A DNA stretch of 64,000 nt from an uncultured Psychroserpens sp. Its GTDB lineage: Bacteria; Bacteroidota; Bacteroidia; Flavobacteriales; Flavobacteriaceae. The translations under genes were made by a program, and so were the position numbers. The stretch is from contig NZ_CANMRL010000002.1 of NCBI RefSeq assembly GCF_947500255.1, positions 1 to 64,000 of the forward strand. The letters are read 5' to 3'. A model generated the notes under the pieces. That model ran no database searches. It worked only from the letters and a program-made list of their open reading frames with translations, and was not told the origin of the DNA. This document shows, one piece after another, positions 1-9,052 of this stretch (positions are counted from its first letter, which is position 1; each line of letters starts with the position of its first letter).

Positions 1-588
1 TGTGCGTGGGAGATCACTGGTACACAACCTGCTGAACCTGCAACAGAGTGTTATGAAACTGCAACATTTAATAACACAACATGTGCGTGGGAGATAACAG
101 ATAATGGAACAGGAATAACCTATTATGCAGATACAGATAATGACGGGTTTGGAGATCCTGACAACTCAATTGTTGATTGTTCTCAACCAGCTGGATATGT
201 TATAGACAATACAGATTGTGATGACACCAATGATCAGATTTACCCTGGCGCAACAGAAATACCAGATAATGGAATTGATGAAGATTGTGATGGTATGGAT
301 GATAATACTCTAGATACTGAAGAGTTTAACAGTAGAGATATTTCTATTAGACCAAACCCATTCACAACTACCATAACTGTTAGTTTGCCACTAAGCTTGA
401 ATGGTAGTGAATTTGAAATAAACATCTATGACCTAAATGGTAGAGTTGTTTATAAAAAGAGAAAATCTAGTATAGATGGATCTATAGTTATCGATGAGCT
501 TGACAGGTTAGAACAAGCACCATATTTCATCAAGATATCTAATAGAGATAATGGTATAATTGTTACTAAGAAACTAATTAAATTTTAG
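1..588 (+). CDS. Secreted repeat protein with MopE-like metal-binding segment and T9SS type A sorting domain (5' truncated)
   Basis: The frame is open from base 1, so the gene begins before the window. It encodes the last 195 residues. First come two copies of a Cys-containing repeat (CAWEIT-type, with ECYETATF between them). Next is an Asp/Asn-rich stretch at about residues 40-100 ([24 protein letters not shown]) typical of MopE-type putative metal-binding repeats. The last 85 or so residues form a type A T9SS sorting domain (IRPNPF at its start, IYDLNGRVV in the middle, ending KKLIKF). The product is most likely exported by the Por/T9SS machinery and held at the surface or released. The metal is inferred from the family, and calcium is the likely ligand. 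A strong terminator follows. Confidence 0.85.
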   Translation, partial: CAWEITGTQPAEPATECYETATFNNTTCAWEITDNGTGITYYADTDNDGFGDPDNSIVDCSQPAGYVIDNTDCDDTNDQIYPGATEIPDNGIDEDCDGMDDNTLDTEEFNSRDISIRPNPFTTTITVSLPLSLNGSEFEINIYDLNGRVVYKKRKSSIDGSIVIDELDRLEQAPYFIKISNRDNGIIVTKKLIKF

Positions 589-610
589 TGATAAATCAAT
601 TAAACAAAAA

Positions 611-640
611 AGCTGAATTATAATAATTCAGCTTTTTTTT
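611..640 (+). terminator. Intrinsic terminator of the first gene
   Basis: A perfect 10-bp stem (611-620 with 624-633, 3-nt loop) is followed by a run of eight T. It lies 22 bp after the stop codon. Confidence 0.9.
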
Positions 641-740
641 GTAACATACTAAAACACAGACAATAACAACTAAGACCTAATTAGAGCAAATATCTAAAAA
701 TACTCTATTTGTAAATATCTGAAAATCAGGTGTTAAAAAA

Positions 741-797
741 TTATATTTGCATTTCATCGATTATATTTGCATTTCACAGAGTATACACATACATTTG
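741..797 (+). promoter_or_regulatory. Tandem promoter region of the LamG-type adhesin gene
   Basis: A 20-bp unit is repeated in tandem (741-760 and 761-780) with two mismatches. Each copy contains the Bacteroidota -7 element TATATTTG. A third -7-like element, TACATTTG, lies at 790-797, with a TTTGC -33-like element 20 bp upstream inside the second repeat. The last would give a leader of about 35 nt. Confidence 0.5.
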
Positions 798-812
798 TAT
801 TATAAATTTATT

Positions 813-839
813 AGTCCCAAACTAAAATTTAACCGCTTA
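813..839 (+). promoter_or_regulatory. Conserved leader motif shared with the gene at 61933
   Basis: AGTCCCAAACTAA (813-825) followed by TTAACCGCTTA (829-839) sits immediately before, and one base into, the start codon. Both blocks recur exactly upstream of the surface-protein gene at 61933. This suggests a shared 5' untranslated or translational control element for surface proteins. The function is inferred. Confidence 0.45.
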
Positions 840-3800
840 TGAAAATTTCTACTTTTTTTCAGAAAAAGTATGCTCTAATGGTTTTTACAATAATAACCAT
901 GAGCATATGTAACGCTCAAACGACTACAACCCTAGGTTTTTATGATTTCGAATCAGGAACCCAAGGATGGACAGGAGGCTCTTTAGCCTATAGAAACATG
1001 TCCACCTTTTGGTCTTATGATGGCACATATGCATTTTGGCTTCGTAATGGTTCAACACCTGCGAACTCAACTATGACTTCGCCTTCTTTCAGCTTAAATT
1101 CTTACGACAAAATAGATTTCAAATTCTTTTTCTCATCCTATAGTATGGAATCGGGTGAAGATTTCATCATAGAGTATTATGATGGATCTACTTGGCAAAC
1201 GATTGCCACTTACAGAGCTGGCTCAGTCGCAGGTAAAAATGCCGATTTTGAAAGTACTACTGTAAAATATTTTTATAGTAAAACGGCGACTATATTTGCA
1301 TCGGATTATACATTCCCATTATTACCAACAGGACAATTCAGGATTGTAATACGAGCCAATAACAATGGTGATTATGTTTTTGTTGATGCTATAACTATAA
1401 CAGGAACAACTTTCCAAACACCAACAACCGCACCTGGTGGTATAACATCAGACCTTGACCTCTGGCTAAAAGCAGATCAATTAGATGGATCTTCTGTTGC
1501 CGCAGATGGTTCACTAGTATCTCAATGGATAGATAATGGTAAAGGTAATCATGCAGAAACTGTAATTACAGGACAAGAACCCGTCTATAGAAATAATATT
1601 ACAAACAATTTTAATTTCAACCCTGTTATAGAGTTTGAAAATGATAATAATACAGCTAATCGAGATATGTCATATATCATTAGTGATGGCAGTAGAGATG
1701 TTTTAAAAGGTACAGGTGGTTTTAACACTAATGATATGTTCGTTGTATTAATGCCTGATCCTGATATTACAACATCAATGATTCCATTAGATACATTTAC
1801 AAGTACTGACCCTACAGGTCAAACTTATGATGAAGATGTTACAGGTTTTGGATATGGAGCTTATTCGGCTAGATTCGATAACGAACGACTCACCTACTGT
1901 ATTGGAGTTACCAATGAAAGTTCTGCTTCCAACCCTGCACCAAGTTATGATGATGGTTATGGACGTGGCGATCTAGGTACTGGAACCGATTATAATCAAA
2001 TCCACATTGTCAATATTAGACAAAATGCTGCCGATACTGATATGGAATTGTACTTTAATGCCAATCAAGTGGGTACCCTTACTAATGACATAGCTGCATA
2101 TGCTCAAGTAAACAATGCTAGGTACTGGATTGGTCGTAGTCAATATTGGTCTGGAAGTTATGATGGTCGAATTGCAGAAGTCATCACATATGATTCTAGA
2201 AAAACGGATGCCGATCTTACACAAGAACGCAATAGAATTCAATCATACCTTGCTGTTAAATACGGAATCACATTAGGTGTTAATGGAACATCTCAGGATT
2301 ATGTGAATAGCGATGGTACTATTATTTGGGATCAATCTAAAGATGCTGCTACCTACAATTACGATATTACGGGAATAGGAAGAGATGATGTTTCCGAATT
2401 AAATCAAAAACAATCTAGAAGTGTTAATGACGCTGTAGACGGAACTGGAAGAATTGAAGGAATCCTTACAATGGGATTGACAGAAATCTACGATACCAAT
2501 AGCGATAACATTACTTCTAATGCTACTACTTTTGGAGATAAAGAATACCTCGTATGGGGAAATAATGGCGCCGATCTAAATTTAGCTGCTACTACAATTT
2601 CTGTCAATATGAGTGCTGGTATCTCACCTGCGCTTACAACTAATGTATCCTTTACTGCGATGCAACGTGTATGGCGTGTGGAAGAAACTGGTGGTGATAT
2701 TCCTTCAGTAAAAGTTAGAATACCTCAAGCTGCTATTAGAAATATTACACCTCCAGGAAGCTACTATATGTTTATATCGAGCACTGGAGTCTTCGATCCT
2801 ACTGCAGATTATAGAGTAATGACATCGGATGGTAACGGTAACCTTGAAACTAATTACGATTTTGATGGTACGAAATACATCACTTTTGGTTATGCACCAA
2901 TGGTTATTGTAGAGCGTTCCGTTTATTTTGATGGTTCGGTTGATTATGTTGATATGGAAGATGCCTTAGACTTAAACCCTTCAGAATATACCATTTCAGC
3001 ATGGATCAAAAGAGATGCGGCAGATACTGGAACAAAATCTATCGTATCCAAAAGAGACAATCCATTTACAACGGGTTACGACCTGAGAATTCTTACTGAT
3101 AATAGAATTCAAATGTGGATAAAGAATGGAACAGATCAAATATTAACTACATCTGCAGCCATACCAGATGATGAATGGCATCATGTTGCGGTTATTTATA
3201 ATGGCACAAGACTCTACATATACATAGATGGTGTTGTTGCAAATCAAGCGAATAGAACAGCTCCTGTTGATACTGATGAATCCTTCTATATTGCTGCTGC
3301 CGGTAAGAATACGCCAACACAACACTTTAGAGGTAATATTGACGAAGTGCGTGTTTGGGATGTTGAACTTAGCGTAGATGAATTAAGGTTCATCATGAAT
3401 CAGGAAATAGAAGACAATGCAACATTTGTTGGTGGTAAAGTATTACCAACAACGATTACTAAAAATGATGTGGCTACAATTCCATGGTCTGATCTCGCAG
3501 GATATTATCCAATGTCTGTATATACCTATACAAATACCGAAGATGCTTCAGGCAACAGTAATCAAGGTGCTTTAAGAAACCTAGATACTGTAGATAGACA
3601 AACAGCTCCTTTACCTTTTGAATCTCAAGGAAATGGTGATTGGACCACCGAAGCGACTTGGTTAAACAACACTGTTCAACCATTACCAAATGAATTATCG
3701 ATAGTAGATGGAACGACGCCTATCGACTGGAACATCGTTAGAATTGGTCATAATGTAACTATTGATACTGAAGTGGTCTTAGGAAGAGATCGTCAAGTAT

Positions 3801-5497
3801 TAGGACTATTTGTCGATGCTGGTGAATTAACTGTTGATGGCGACAATGCAGATGCTGCTGCTGGAAATGGTTTAACAGTATCACATTATTTAAAGCTTGA
3901 TGGAAAAATCGATCTAGAAGGGCAATCACAATTAGTACAAACTGAAGATAGTGATCTAGACCCTACCTCATCAGGTTCTCTGGAAAAAGATCAACAAGGT
4001 ACTGCCGATGTACATACGTACAACTATTGGTCGTCTCCTGTTGGTGAAATTAATTCAACAACAAATAATAATTCATATACAGTAACAGATGTCATGTTTG
4101 ATGGTGTTAACCCGATTAACTTTATCAATACAGGCTATGATGGATCTGATGGTGCTACCATTAGTATTGCTGATTATTGGATATGGAAATTTGCCAACCA
4201 ATTAGATGATGACTATTCTGCATGGCAACATGTGAGACGTAATGGAACATTATTAACTGGTGAAGGATTCACGATGAAAGGTCCTGGATCTGGAACAATA
4301 GTAGATCAACAAAACTATGTTTTCCTTGGAAAACCAAATAATGGTGATGTTAACTTAACCCTTAACGCCGGAAACGATTACTTAGTAGGTAACCCATACC
4401 CTTCTGCAATTGATGCAAATCAATTTATTACTGATAACGGACCAAATATTACTGGTGCTGGTGCCGACCCATTAATTAGTGGTACACTTTACTTCTGGGA
4501 ACATTGGGGAGGTGGAACTCACAACTTATTAGATTACCAAGGTGGTTATGCAACGTATAACTTCTCTGGTGGTACAGGAGCACCTTCGTTAGGAACTAAT
4601 GATCCAGACGTTGGAACTGGCGGAACTCCAACAAAACTTCCAGCTCGTTACATCCCAGTAAGTCAAGGATTCTTTGTTGTTGGTGAAAGTACTGGTACAA
4701 TTAATTTTAATAATGGCCAACGTATTTACCGAAAAGAAGGCACTGGAACATCAGTTTTTGTTAGAAATGCTAATCCGAATACTATTGCTGGAGCGGACAC
4801 CCAAACTGAAGCTGTAGATAATCGTATGAAGTTTAGAATTGGTTACAATTCTATAAATACTATTCACAGACAGTTATTGTTAACTATTGATGAATCGACT
4901 ACAACTGGATATGATTGGGGATATGACGCCAAGACTTATGACAATCAAATGGATGATCTATTCTGGATGATAGCTGATGAAAAGTATACGATACAAGGAA
5001 GTAATTTAGCTGAATCTGATACAGTATATCCATTAGGTATCAAAACAAATGATGATGGATTAAATACGATTACTATTGATAATCTAGAAAATGTACCTAG
5101 TACGATTGATATATTTATCCACGATATAGAAAATGATACGTATCATAATCTTAGAGAAGGAGATTTCCAATTTTTCCTTCCTGCAGGTGAATATTTAAAC
5201 AGATTTGAATTAACATTTAGTGAAGGAGATTCATTAAGCGTTGACGACAATGAATTGAAAACAGTAGATGTTTTCTATAACAATGAAACAGAAAGCATTG
5301 TATTATTGAATCCTAACGCTATTGATGTGAAGTCTATAGAATTATATAACATCATAGGACAAAATATTACAACCATTGAAAATATTTCAGAACTGGACTA
5401 TTCTGAATACAAAGTTAAGAGCCTAAGCACTGGAACTTACATCATTAAGATAGATACTTTAAGCGGTTTGTTATCTAAGAAAGTTTTGGTGAAATAA
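839..5497 (+). CDS. Large secreted LamG-domain protein with T9SS type A sorting domain
   Basis: The product has 1552 residues. A signal peptide (about 1-26, ending CNA) is followed by a jelly-roll/MAM-like region (about 28-190). Next is a concanavalin-like region (about 200-475) beginning with an LDLWLKAD motif and ending QSYLAVKYGITLG. This arrangement is common in flavobacterial surface proteins and related to DUF8202. A LamG/pentraxin-like domain spans about 694-860 (YFDGSVDYVDM, DDEWHHVAV, GNIDEVRVW). A long beta-rich region follows. The last 85 or so residues are a type A T9SS sorting domain (ELYNIIGQ near the middle, ending KKVLVK). Likely role: surface adhesin or glycan-binding protein. 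No catalytic domain was recognised. It is monocistronic, with its own promoter and terminator. Confidence 0.88.
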   Translation: MKISTFFQKKYALMVFTIITMSICNAQTTTTLGFYDFESGTQGWTGGSLAYRNMSTFWSYDGTYAFWLRNGSTPANSTMTSPSFSLNSYDKIDFKFFFSSYSMESGEDFIIEYYDGSTWQTIATYRAGSVAGKNADFESTTVKYFYSKTATIFASDYTFPLLPTGQFRIVIRANNNGDYVFVDAITITGTTFQTPTTAPGGITSDLDLWLKADQLDGSSVAADGSLVSQWIDNGKGNHAETVITGQEPVYRNNITNNFNFNPVIEFENDNNTANRDMSYIISDGSRDVLKGTGGFNTNDMFVVLMPDPDITTSMIPLDTFTSTDPTGQTYDEDVTGFGYGAYSARFDNERLTYCIGVTNESSASNPAPSYDDGYGRGDLGTGTDYNQIHIVNIRQNAADTDMELYFNANQVGTLTNDIAAYAQVNNARYWIGRSQYWSGSYDGRIAEVITYDSRKTDADLTQERNRIQSYLAVKYGITLGVNGTSQDYVNSDGTIIWDQSKDAATYNYDITGIGRDDVSELNQKQSRSVNDAVDGTGRIEGILTMGLTEIYDTNSDNITSNATTFGDKEYLVWGNNGADLNLAATTISVNMSAGISPALTTNVSFTAMQRVWRVEETGGDIPSVKVRIPQAAIRNITPPGSYYMFISSTGVFDPTADYRVMTSDGNGNLETNYDFDGTKYITFGYAPMVIVERSVYFDGSVDYVDMEDALDLNPSEYTISAWIKRDAADTGTKSIVSKRDNPFTTGYDLRILTDNRIQMWIKNGTDQILTTSAAIPDDEWHHVAVIYNGTRLYIYIDGVVANQANRTAPVDTDESFYIAAAGKNTPTQHFRGNIDEVRVWDVELSVDELRFIMNQEIEDNATFVGGKVLPTTITKNDVATIPWSDLAGYYPMSVYTYTNTEDASGNSNQGALRNLDTVDRQTAPLPFESQGNGDWTTEATWLNNTVQPLPNELSIVDGTTPIDWNIVRIGHNVTIDTEVVLGRDRQVLGLFVDAGELTVDGDNADAAAGNGLTVSHYLKLDGKIDLEGQSQLVQTEDSDLDPTSSGSLEKDQQGTADVHTYNYWSSPVGEINSTTNNNSYTVTDVMFDGVNPINFINTGYDGSDGATISIADYWIWKFANQLDDDYSAWQHVRRNGTLLTGEGFTMKGPGSGTIVDQQNYVFLGKPNNGDVNLTLNAGNDYLVGNPYPSAIDANQFITDNGPNITGAGADPLISGTLYFWEHWGGGTHNLLDYQGGYATYNFSGGTGAPSLGTNDPDVGTGGTPTKLPARYIPVSQGFFVVGESTGTINFNNGQRIYRKEGTGTSVFVRNANPNTIAGADTQTEAVDNRMKFRIGYNSINTIHRQLLLTIDESTTTGYDWGYDAKTYDNQMDDLFWMIADEKYTIQGSNLAESDTVYPLGIKTNDDGLNTITIDNLENVPSTIDIFIHDIENDTYHNLREGDFQFFLPAGEYLNRFELTFSEGDSLSVDDNELKTVDVFYNNETESIVLLNPNAIDVKSIELYNIIGQNITTIENISELDYSEYKVKSLSTGTYIIKIDTLSGLLSKKVLVK

Positions 5498-5535
5498 AAT
5501 AGACCCAAATCTACCGTGATCTTAACTTATAAATG

Positions 5536-5566
5536 GCCTCTCTCCTAATGGATTGAGGCTTTTTTT
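5536..5566 (+). terminator. Terminator of the LamG-domain protein gene
   Basis: GCCTC at 5536-5540 pairs with GAGGC at 5555-5559 around a 14-nt loop, followed by seven T. It lies about 40 bp after the stop codon. Confidence 0.7.
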
Positions 5567-5779
5567 GTAATCTATCAACTCTAAAAACAGATTGTGATTG
5601 ATATGGATTTTTCTAAAATACTAGATCTCGTTTTTTAGAGTCGCATATTTCTTTTGGAATGCAAGATTTTTATGCCGTATTCATTTTCCGAAGAATCGAA
5701 AATCATTTTAATACATTTAAATCTTTCACAAAAAAATTATAAATTTTAGATGCATTCGAAAGTTATTTCAATTTTATAG

Positions 5780-5787
5780 TAACTTTA
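5780..5787 (+). promoter_or_regulatory. -7 element (TAACTTTA) of the ABC permease gene
   Basis: It matches TAnnTTTG with A in the last position, about 50 bp before the chosen ATG. It lies upstream of the alternative GTG at 5791, and initiation from it would place that GTG at or near the transcript end. Confidence 0.4.
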
Positions 5788-5838
5788 TGGGTGTTTAGTA
5801 GTCTTACTATAAAACACAACCAAATTTTAACGTATAAT

Positions 5839-7077
5839 ATGTTTTCATTAGTTAGAGAAAATATCCGAATTGCATTTGATTCTATTAGAAGTCAATTGTT
5901 ACGAACTATTCTTACCGTTTTAATTATAGCCATAGGTATAACTGCTCTCGTAGGTATTTTAAGCGCTGTTTCTGCATTAGAAAACACTATCTCTAGTGAT
6001 TTTTCATCAATGGGAGCCAACACGTTTAATATCCAACGCTATGAGTTCAACACTCAACGACGTGGTGATGAATCTCAAAAGATAAATCCGGTTATTAATT
6101 ACCGACAAGTAAAAGCGTTTGAAGAGGAATATAACTATCCGTACACAAAAACATCGATTGCCTTTTTAGGTACACGAACTGCTGAAGTAAAGTATGAAAA
6201 TGAAAAAACTGATCCCGAAGTACAAGTATATGGTGTCAATGAACATTTTATTCAAAATACAGGACTAGAAGTTGAAACTGGACGTGCTTTGAATTACTTT
6301 GATGTTGAAAACAGTAATACCGTTTGTGTTATTGGTAGTGATCTCAAAAAAGCACTATTGGATGATGTTAACCCTTTAGGTAAAACCATTAGCATTAGAG
6401 GTGCTAAATTTAAAGTTGTTGGCGTGCTAAAAGAAAAGGGCGCAACCTTTGGTAATAATCAAGATCTACGTGTGCTTATGCCACTGCAAAAAGCACGTAC
6501 TATTTTCACTAATGCAAATATCAACTATAATTTAAGTATCAAAGCCGATAAAAAAGACATGCTTGAAGGCGCTCAGGACGAGGCTATTTTATTATTCCGA
6601 AATATTAGAGGGTTGAATCCCGTAGAAGAAAACAATTTTGGTATCGAAAAAAGTGATGACCTTATTAATCGTATTGGTTCTATTACAGGTGTACTATCTA
6701 CTGCTGCGTGGATTATTAGTATCATTACAATCTTTGGATCTACCATTGCATTGTTAAACATGATGTTGGTATCTGTAACCGAACGAACTCGTGAAATTGG
6801 TGTACGTAAATCTTTAGGTGCTAAACGCCGCACTATTGCCTTTCAATTTTTTATTGAAACTATTATTATTGGGCAATTAGGCGGATTATTAGGTATTCTA
6901 TTAGGTATCCTGATTGGTTACATTTTTGCAGCAGCAGTCGATTTTAACTTTGTCATTCCTTGGGGAGCGATGATATGGGCAAGTGTCATCACGTTTGTAG
7001 TTGCTGTAATTTCTGGCTCATATCCTGCAAATAAAGCAGCTAAACTTGACCCTGTGGAGTCGTTGCGCTATGAATAA
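5839..7077 (+). CDS. MacB-type ABC transporter permease
   Basis: The product is an inner-membrane permease of the MacB/FtsX superfamily, 412 residues from ATG 5839. The in-frame GTG at 5791 would add 16 residues unlike the family. One N-terminal membrane segment (about 20-42) is followed by a periplasmic MacB-PCD-like domain (about 45-265). Three C-terminal membrane segments follow, with the conserved TERTREIGVRKSLGAKRR motif between the first two, and a PANKAAKLDPVESLRYE ending. Such permeases work with a separate ATPase (MacD/LolD type) that is not adjacent here, and move substrates such as peptides, antibiotics or lipoproteins by mechanotransmission. The next gene starts inside its 3' end, so the two are probably co-transcribed. 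The substrate is unknown. Confidence 0.88.
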   Translation: MFSLVRENIRIAFDSIRSQLLRTILTVLIIAIGITALVGILSAVSALENTISSDFSSMGANTFNIQRYEFNTQRRGDESQKINPVINYRQVKAFEEEYNYPYTKTSIAFLGTRTAEVKYENEKTDPEVQVYGVNEHFIQNTGLEVETGRALNYFDVENSNTVCVIGSDLKKALLDDVNPLGKTISIRGAKFKVVGVLKEKGATFGNNQDLRVLMPLQKARTIFTNANINYNLSIKADKKDMLEGAQDEAILLFRNIRGLNPVEENNFGIEKSDDLINRIGSITGVLSTAAWIISIITIFGSTIALLNMMLVSVTERTREIGVRKSLGAKRRTIAFQFFIETIIIGQLGGLLGILLGILIGYIFAAAVDFNFVIPWGAMIWASVITFVVAVISGSYPANKAAKLDPVESLRYE

Positions 7078-7588
7078 TTCTAGAGTTCAATTACTTTCTG
7101 AAATTGAACCTTACAAATCTTTATTAATTGGCAAAAAGCTAATAAACGTATTTTTTACCCACCAACGTAAAGGCACTGTGCATCTTGAAGGATTAGGAAG
7201 CGCTTACTATTTTTCTACTATTTTAGAAACTGAAGACAAAAAAAAGTATTGTTTTGGTAACGATTGGATTACCAAATGGGATACTAATGAACATCTTTAT
7301 GAAGTGACACATGAAAACTGGAGGATACCAAGAAATATCAAGTATAGAAACATTGCAATAATTGATATACTAATAGACGATGATGACGAAATTTATATAA
7401 GATTAGAAAATGATGTATTAATCTATCACACTATGGATTATGGAGATAAATTATTTTTTGATGAGTATTCGACATTGTTTGATAAAAATGGAAAACTGCT
7501 GAATGAAGAATTACCTAGACAAAACAGAGGTTTAAGTCTATCATATAGGGCAAATTTTTTCACAAAGCTTTTACGTAAATTGTTTTAG
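7070..7588 (+). CDS. Hypothetical protein
   Basis: The product has 172 residues and no recognised family. Translation from ATG 7070 overlaps the stop of the permease gene by 8 bp, pointing to translational coupling. An earlier in-frame TTG at 7046 lies deep in the permease coding region and is less likely. The protein is soluble-looking, with no signal peptide or membrane span. Its acidic centre (IDDDDE at about residues 104-109) is followed by short beta-prone segments, and the C-terminus is basic. A function cannot be assigned. Coupling to the permease is the only contextual hint. Confidence 0.7.
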   Translation: MNNSRVQLLSEIEPYKSLLIGKKLINVFFTHQRKGTVHLEGLGSAYYFSTILETEDKKKYCFGNDWITKWDTNEHLYEVTHENWRIPRNIKYRNIAIIDILIDDDDEIYIRLENDVLIYHTMDYGDKLFFDEYSTLFDKNGKLLNEELPRQNRGLSLSYRANFFTKLLRKLF

Positions 7589-7590
7589 TT

Positions 7591-7598
7591 TATTTTTG
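7591..7598 (+). promoter_or_regulatory. -7 element (TATTTTTG) of the AraC-type regulator
   Basis: It is an exact TAnnTTTG match. Its last base is the G of a possible GTG start at 7598, which argues that the real start is ATG 7607, only 8 nt downstream. The transcript would be leaderless or nearly so. Confidence 0.5.
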
Positions 7599-7606
7599 TG
7601 AATTCA

Positions 7607-8512
7607 ATGACACTTTCCAAAGATCACATTAAAAGCATTAACAAAGGCCTAGATTATATCGAAAAACATCTAGAACGCGATCTGTCTCTAGAGCAAATTT
7701 CAAGAGTTGCACATTACTCACCTTATCACTTTCATCGCATATTTAAAGTGTTCACAAAAGAAACACTTAACAATTATATAGCGAGAAAACGTGTTGAAAA
7801 AGCTTCGGCAGATTTACTACATCGTGAACATATCACTATTTCAGAATTATCGACGCAGTATGGGTTTACAAGCAACTCATCTTTTAGCAGAGCTTTTAAA
7901 AAGTTCTATGGTGTGAGTCCGTCCAATTTCCGAAGACATAGCAAAGGAAAATATAGCAAGATTAGTCAAGCGAAAAGCAAGAATGGGCAACCCATTACTA
8001 CATTTGAAGACTATGTTTGTCATACAAATCAAAACAACGACACAGTTATGACAACAAACATTAAGGTAGAAACGATTGACAGCATTCACACACTAGGTAT
8101 TACATGTATTGGAAAACATCAGTTAACACCAACTTTTAATCAATTATTAGATTGGGCTGGACAACAAGGTTTGTTACGTAATCCAGATTTTAAAATGGGA
8201 ACACTATATTACGACAGCTTTAAAATTACTGCACCAGATAAGGTACGAATGACTGCTTGTCTGCTTGTTGATGAACCTTCAAAAACTGATGGCGAAGTAA
8301 TTTCGACTACAATTAAAGGTGGACTGCACATCACAGCTCATTATGAAATTGGCATTGATGAGTTTCCTACAACTTGGATGAATTTATTTAAATGGATGAA
8401 TGATAATGGTTACAAAAAGCGTTCGGAACCGCCTTTTGAGATTTATCACAATGATTTTAATAAGCATCCTGAAAAGAAATGTATTGTAGATCTCTACATT
8501 CCAGTTGACTAA
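7607..8512 (+). CDS. AraC-family regulator with GyrI-like ligand domain
   Basis: The product has 301 residues. Residues 1-110 carry the two helix-turn-helix units of an AraC DNA-binding domain (LSLEQISRVAHYSPYHFHRIFK, then ISELSTQYGFTSNSSFSRAFKK ending in the GVSPSNFR signature). A linker of about 35 residues follows. Residues from about 145 on form a GyrI-like/effector-binding domain (SOUL/GyrI fold: HTLGITCIGKH, GGLHITAHYEIG, IVDLYIPV at the end). Fusions of this type (Rob-like) sense small, often toxic molecules and control efflux or stress genes. GTG 7598 is an alternative start. It converges on the DUF6495 gene with a 2-bp gap. The targets are unknown. Confidence 0.88.
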   Translation: MTLSKDHIKSINKGLDYIEKHLERDLSLEQISRVAHYSPYHFHRIFKVFTKETLNNYIARKRVEKASADLLHREHITISELSTQYGFTSNSSFSRAFKKFYGVSPSNFRRHSKGKYSKISQAKSKNGQPITTFEDYVCHTNQNNDTVMTTNIKVETIDSIHTLGITCIGKHQLTPTFNQLLDWAGQQGLLRNPDFKMGTLYYDSFKITAPDKVRMTACLLVDEPSKTDGEVISTTIKGGLHITAHYEIGIDEFPTTWMNLFKWMNDNGYKKRSEPPFEIYHNDFNKHPEKKCIVDLYIPVD

Positions 8513-8514
8513 AT

Positions 8515-8988
8515 TTATTTACTCACTAAATTTTCAAAATATTGATATAAGGCTCCTTTAGTAATGTTGGCTCCTTCCTGTATTAATTTGAACTTATCCT
8601 GACCTTTATCATCAGAGTAATCCTTTTTTGCTGTGAAGAATTCGACATCATCAGACATCAAATTATCTCTAAACCATGTATAACCTTCTTTTGTAGTGAT
8701 ATCAATAGAGTCTTTCTTAACTTTTAATGCAATAAGCCTCATATGCTTATCTGTACAATGAAACAAATGCATCTGTTGTGGAGAAATATGCTCTAGATAC
8801 TTCACCTTAGAAAGCACACCTTCCCATATGAGATCACTAAAGACGTCTAGTTCTTGTTCGGCTACTTCAGGTGTATTAGTTTTAATAGCTGCCCACTCTT
8901 TGGCAGTAATAGATTGTGTTGCTAAAAAGTTGATGAATTCTTGGTGTAATTCTTCAAATTGTTCCTTTGTGAGTCTAGAATATTTCAT
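8515..8988 (-). CDS. DUF6495 family protein
   Basis: The product has 157 residues. The N-terminus (MKYSRLTKEQFEELHQEF, FLATQSI, EWAAIKT) and the ENLVSK-type ending match the flavobacterial DUF6495 family as I recall it; its function is unknown. ATG 8988 is preferred because the upstream in-frame start at 8994 is a TTG without support and the family begins at this Met. The protein is cytosolic and rich in Glu, Lys and Gln, with one aromatic segment (GYTWFRDNLM). It converges on the AraC-type gene. Confidence 0.75.
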   Translation of the reverse strand: MKYSRLTKEQFEELHQEFINFLATQSITAKEWAAIKTNTPEVAEQELDVFSDLIWEGVLSKVKYLEHISPQQMHLFHCTDKHMRLIALKVKKDSIDITTKEGYTWFRDNLMSDDVEFFTAKKDYSDDKGQDKFKLIQEGANITKGALYQYFENLVSK

Positions 8989-9000
8989 ATACAATGATAA

Positions 9001-9029
9001 AAAAATGCGCTCTTAAAATTAAGAGCGCA
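9001..9029 (-). terminator. Terminator of the TonB-dependent receptor gene
   Basis: A perfect 9-bp stem (9006-9014 with 9021-9029, 6-nt loop) is followed on the minus strand by seven T (8999-9005). It lies about 25 bp past the receptor stop codon. Confidence 0.85.
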
Positions 9030-9035
9030 AATTTA
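9028..9035 (-). promoter_or_regulatory. -7 element (TAAATTTG) for the DUF6495 gene, overlapping a terminator
   Basis: It is an exact TAnnTTTG match on the minus strand. It abuts the receptor terminator stem, so a transcript from here would begin within that hairpin and have a leader of about 33 nt. Confidence 0.4.
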
Positions 9036-9052
9036 ATGAATTTATCTAGTAT

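Larger units (their letters stand above)
5498..5838. other. Intergenic region between the adhesin and ABC permease genes
   Basis: It holds a terminator at 5536-5566 and a -7-like element at 5780-5787. The roughly 200 bp between them are AT-rich, with no open frame of note and no recognised motif. Confidence 0.6.

Noticed and set aside
5791-5838. GTG start giving a 16-residue extension of the ABC permease
   Set aside because: The extension does not resemble the family N-terminus, and the -7 element ends only 3 bp before this GTG; ATG 5839 fits better.
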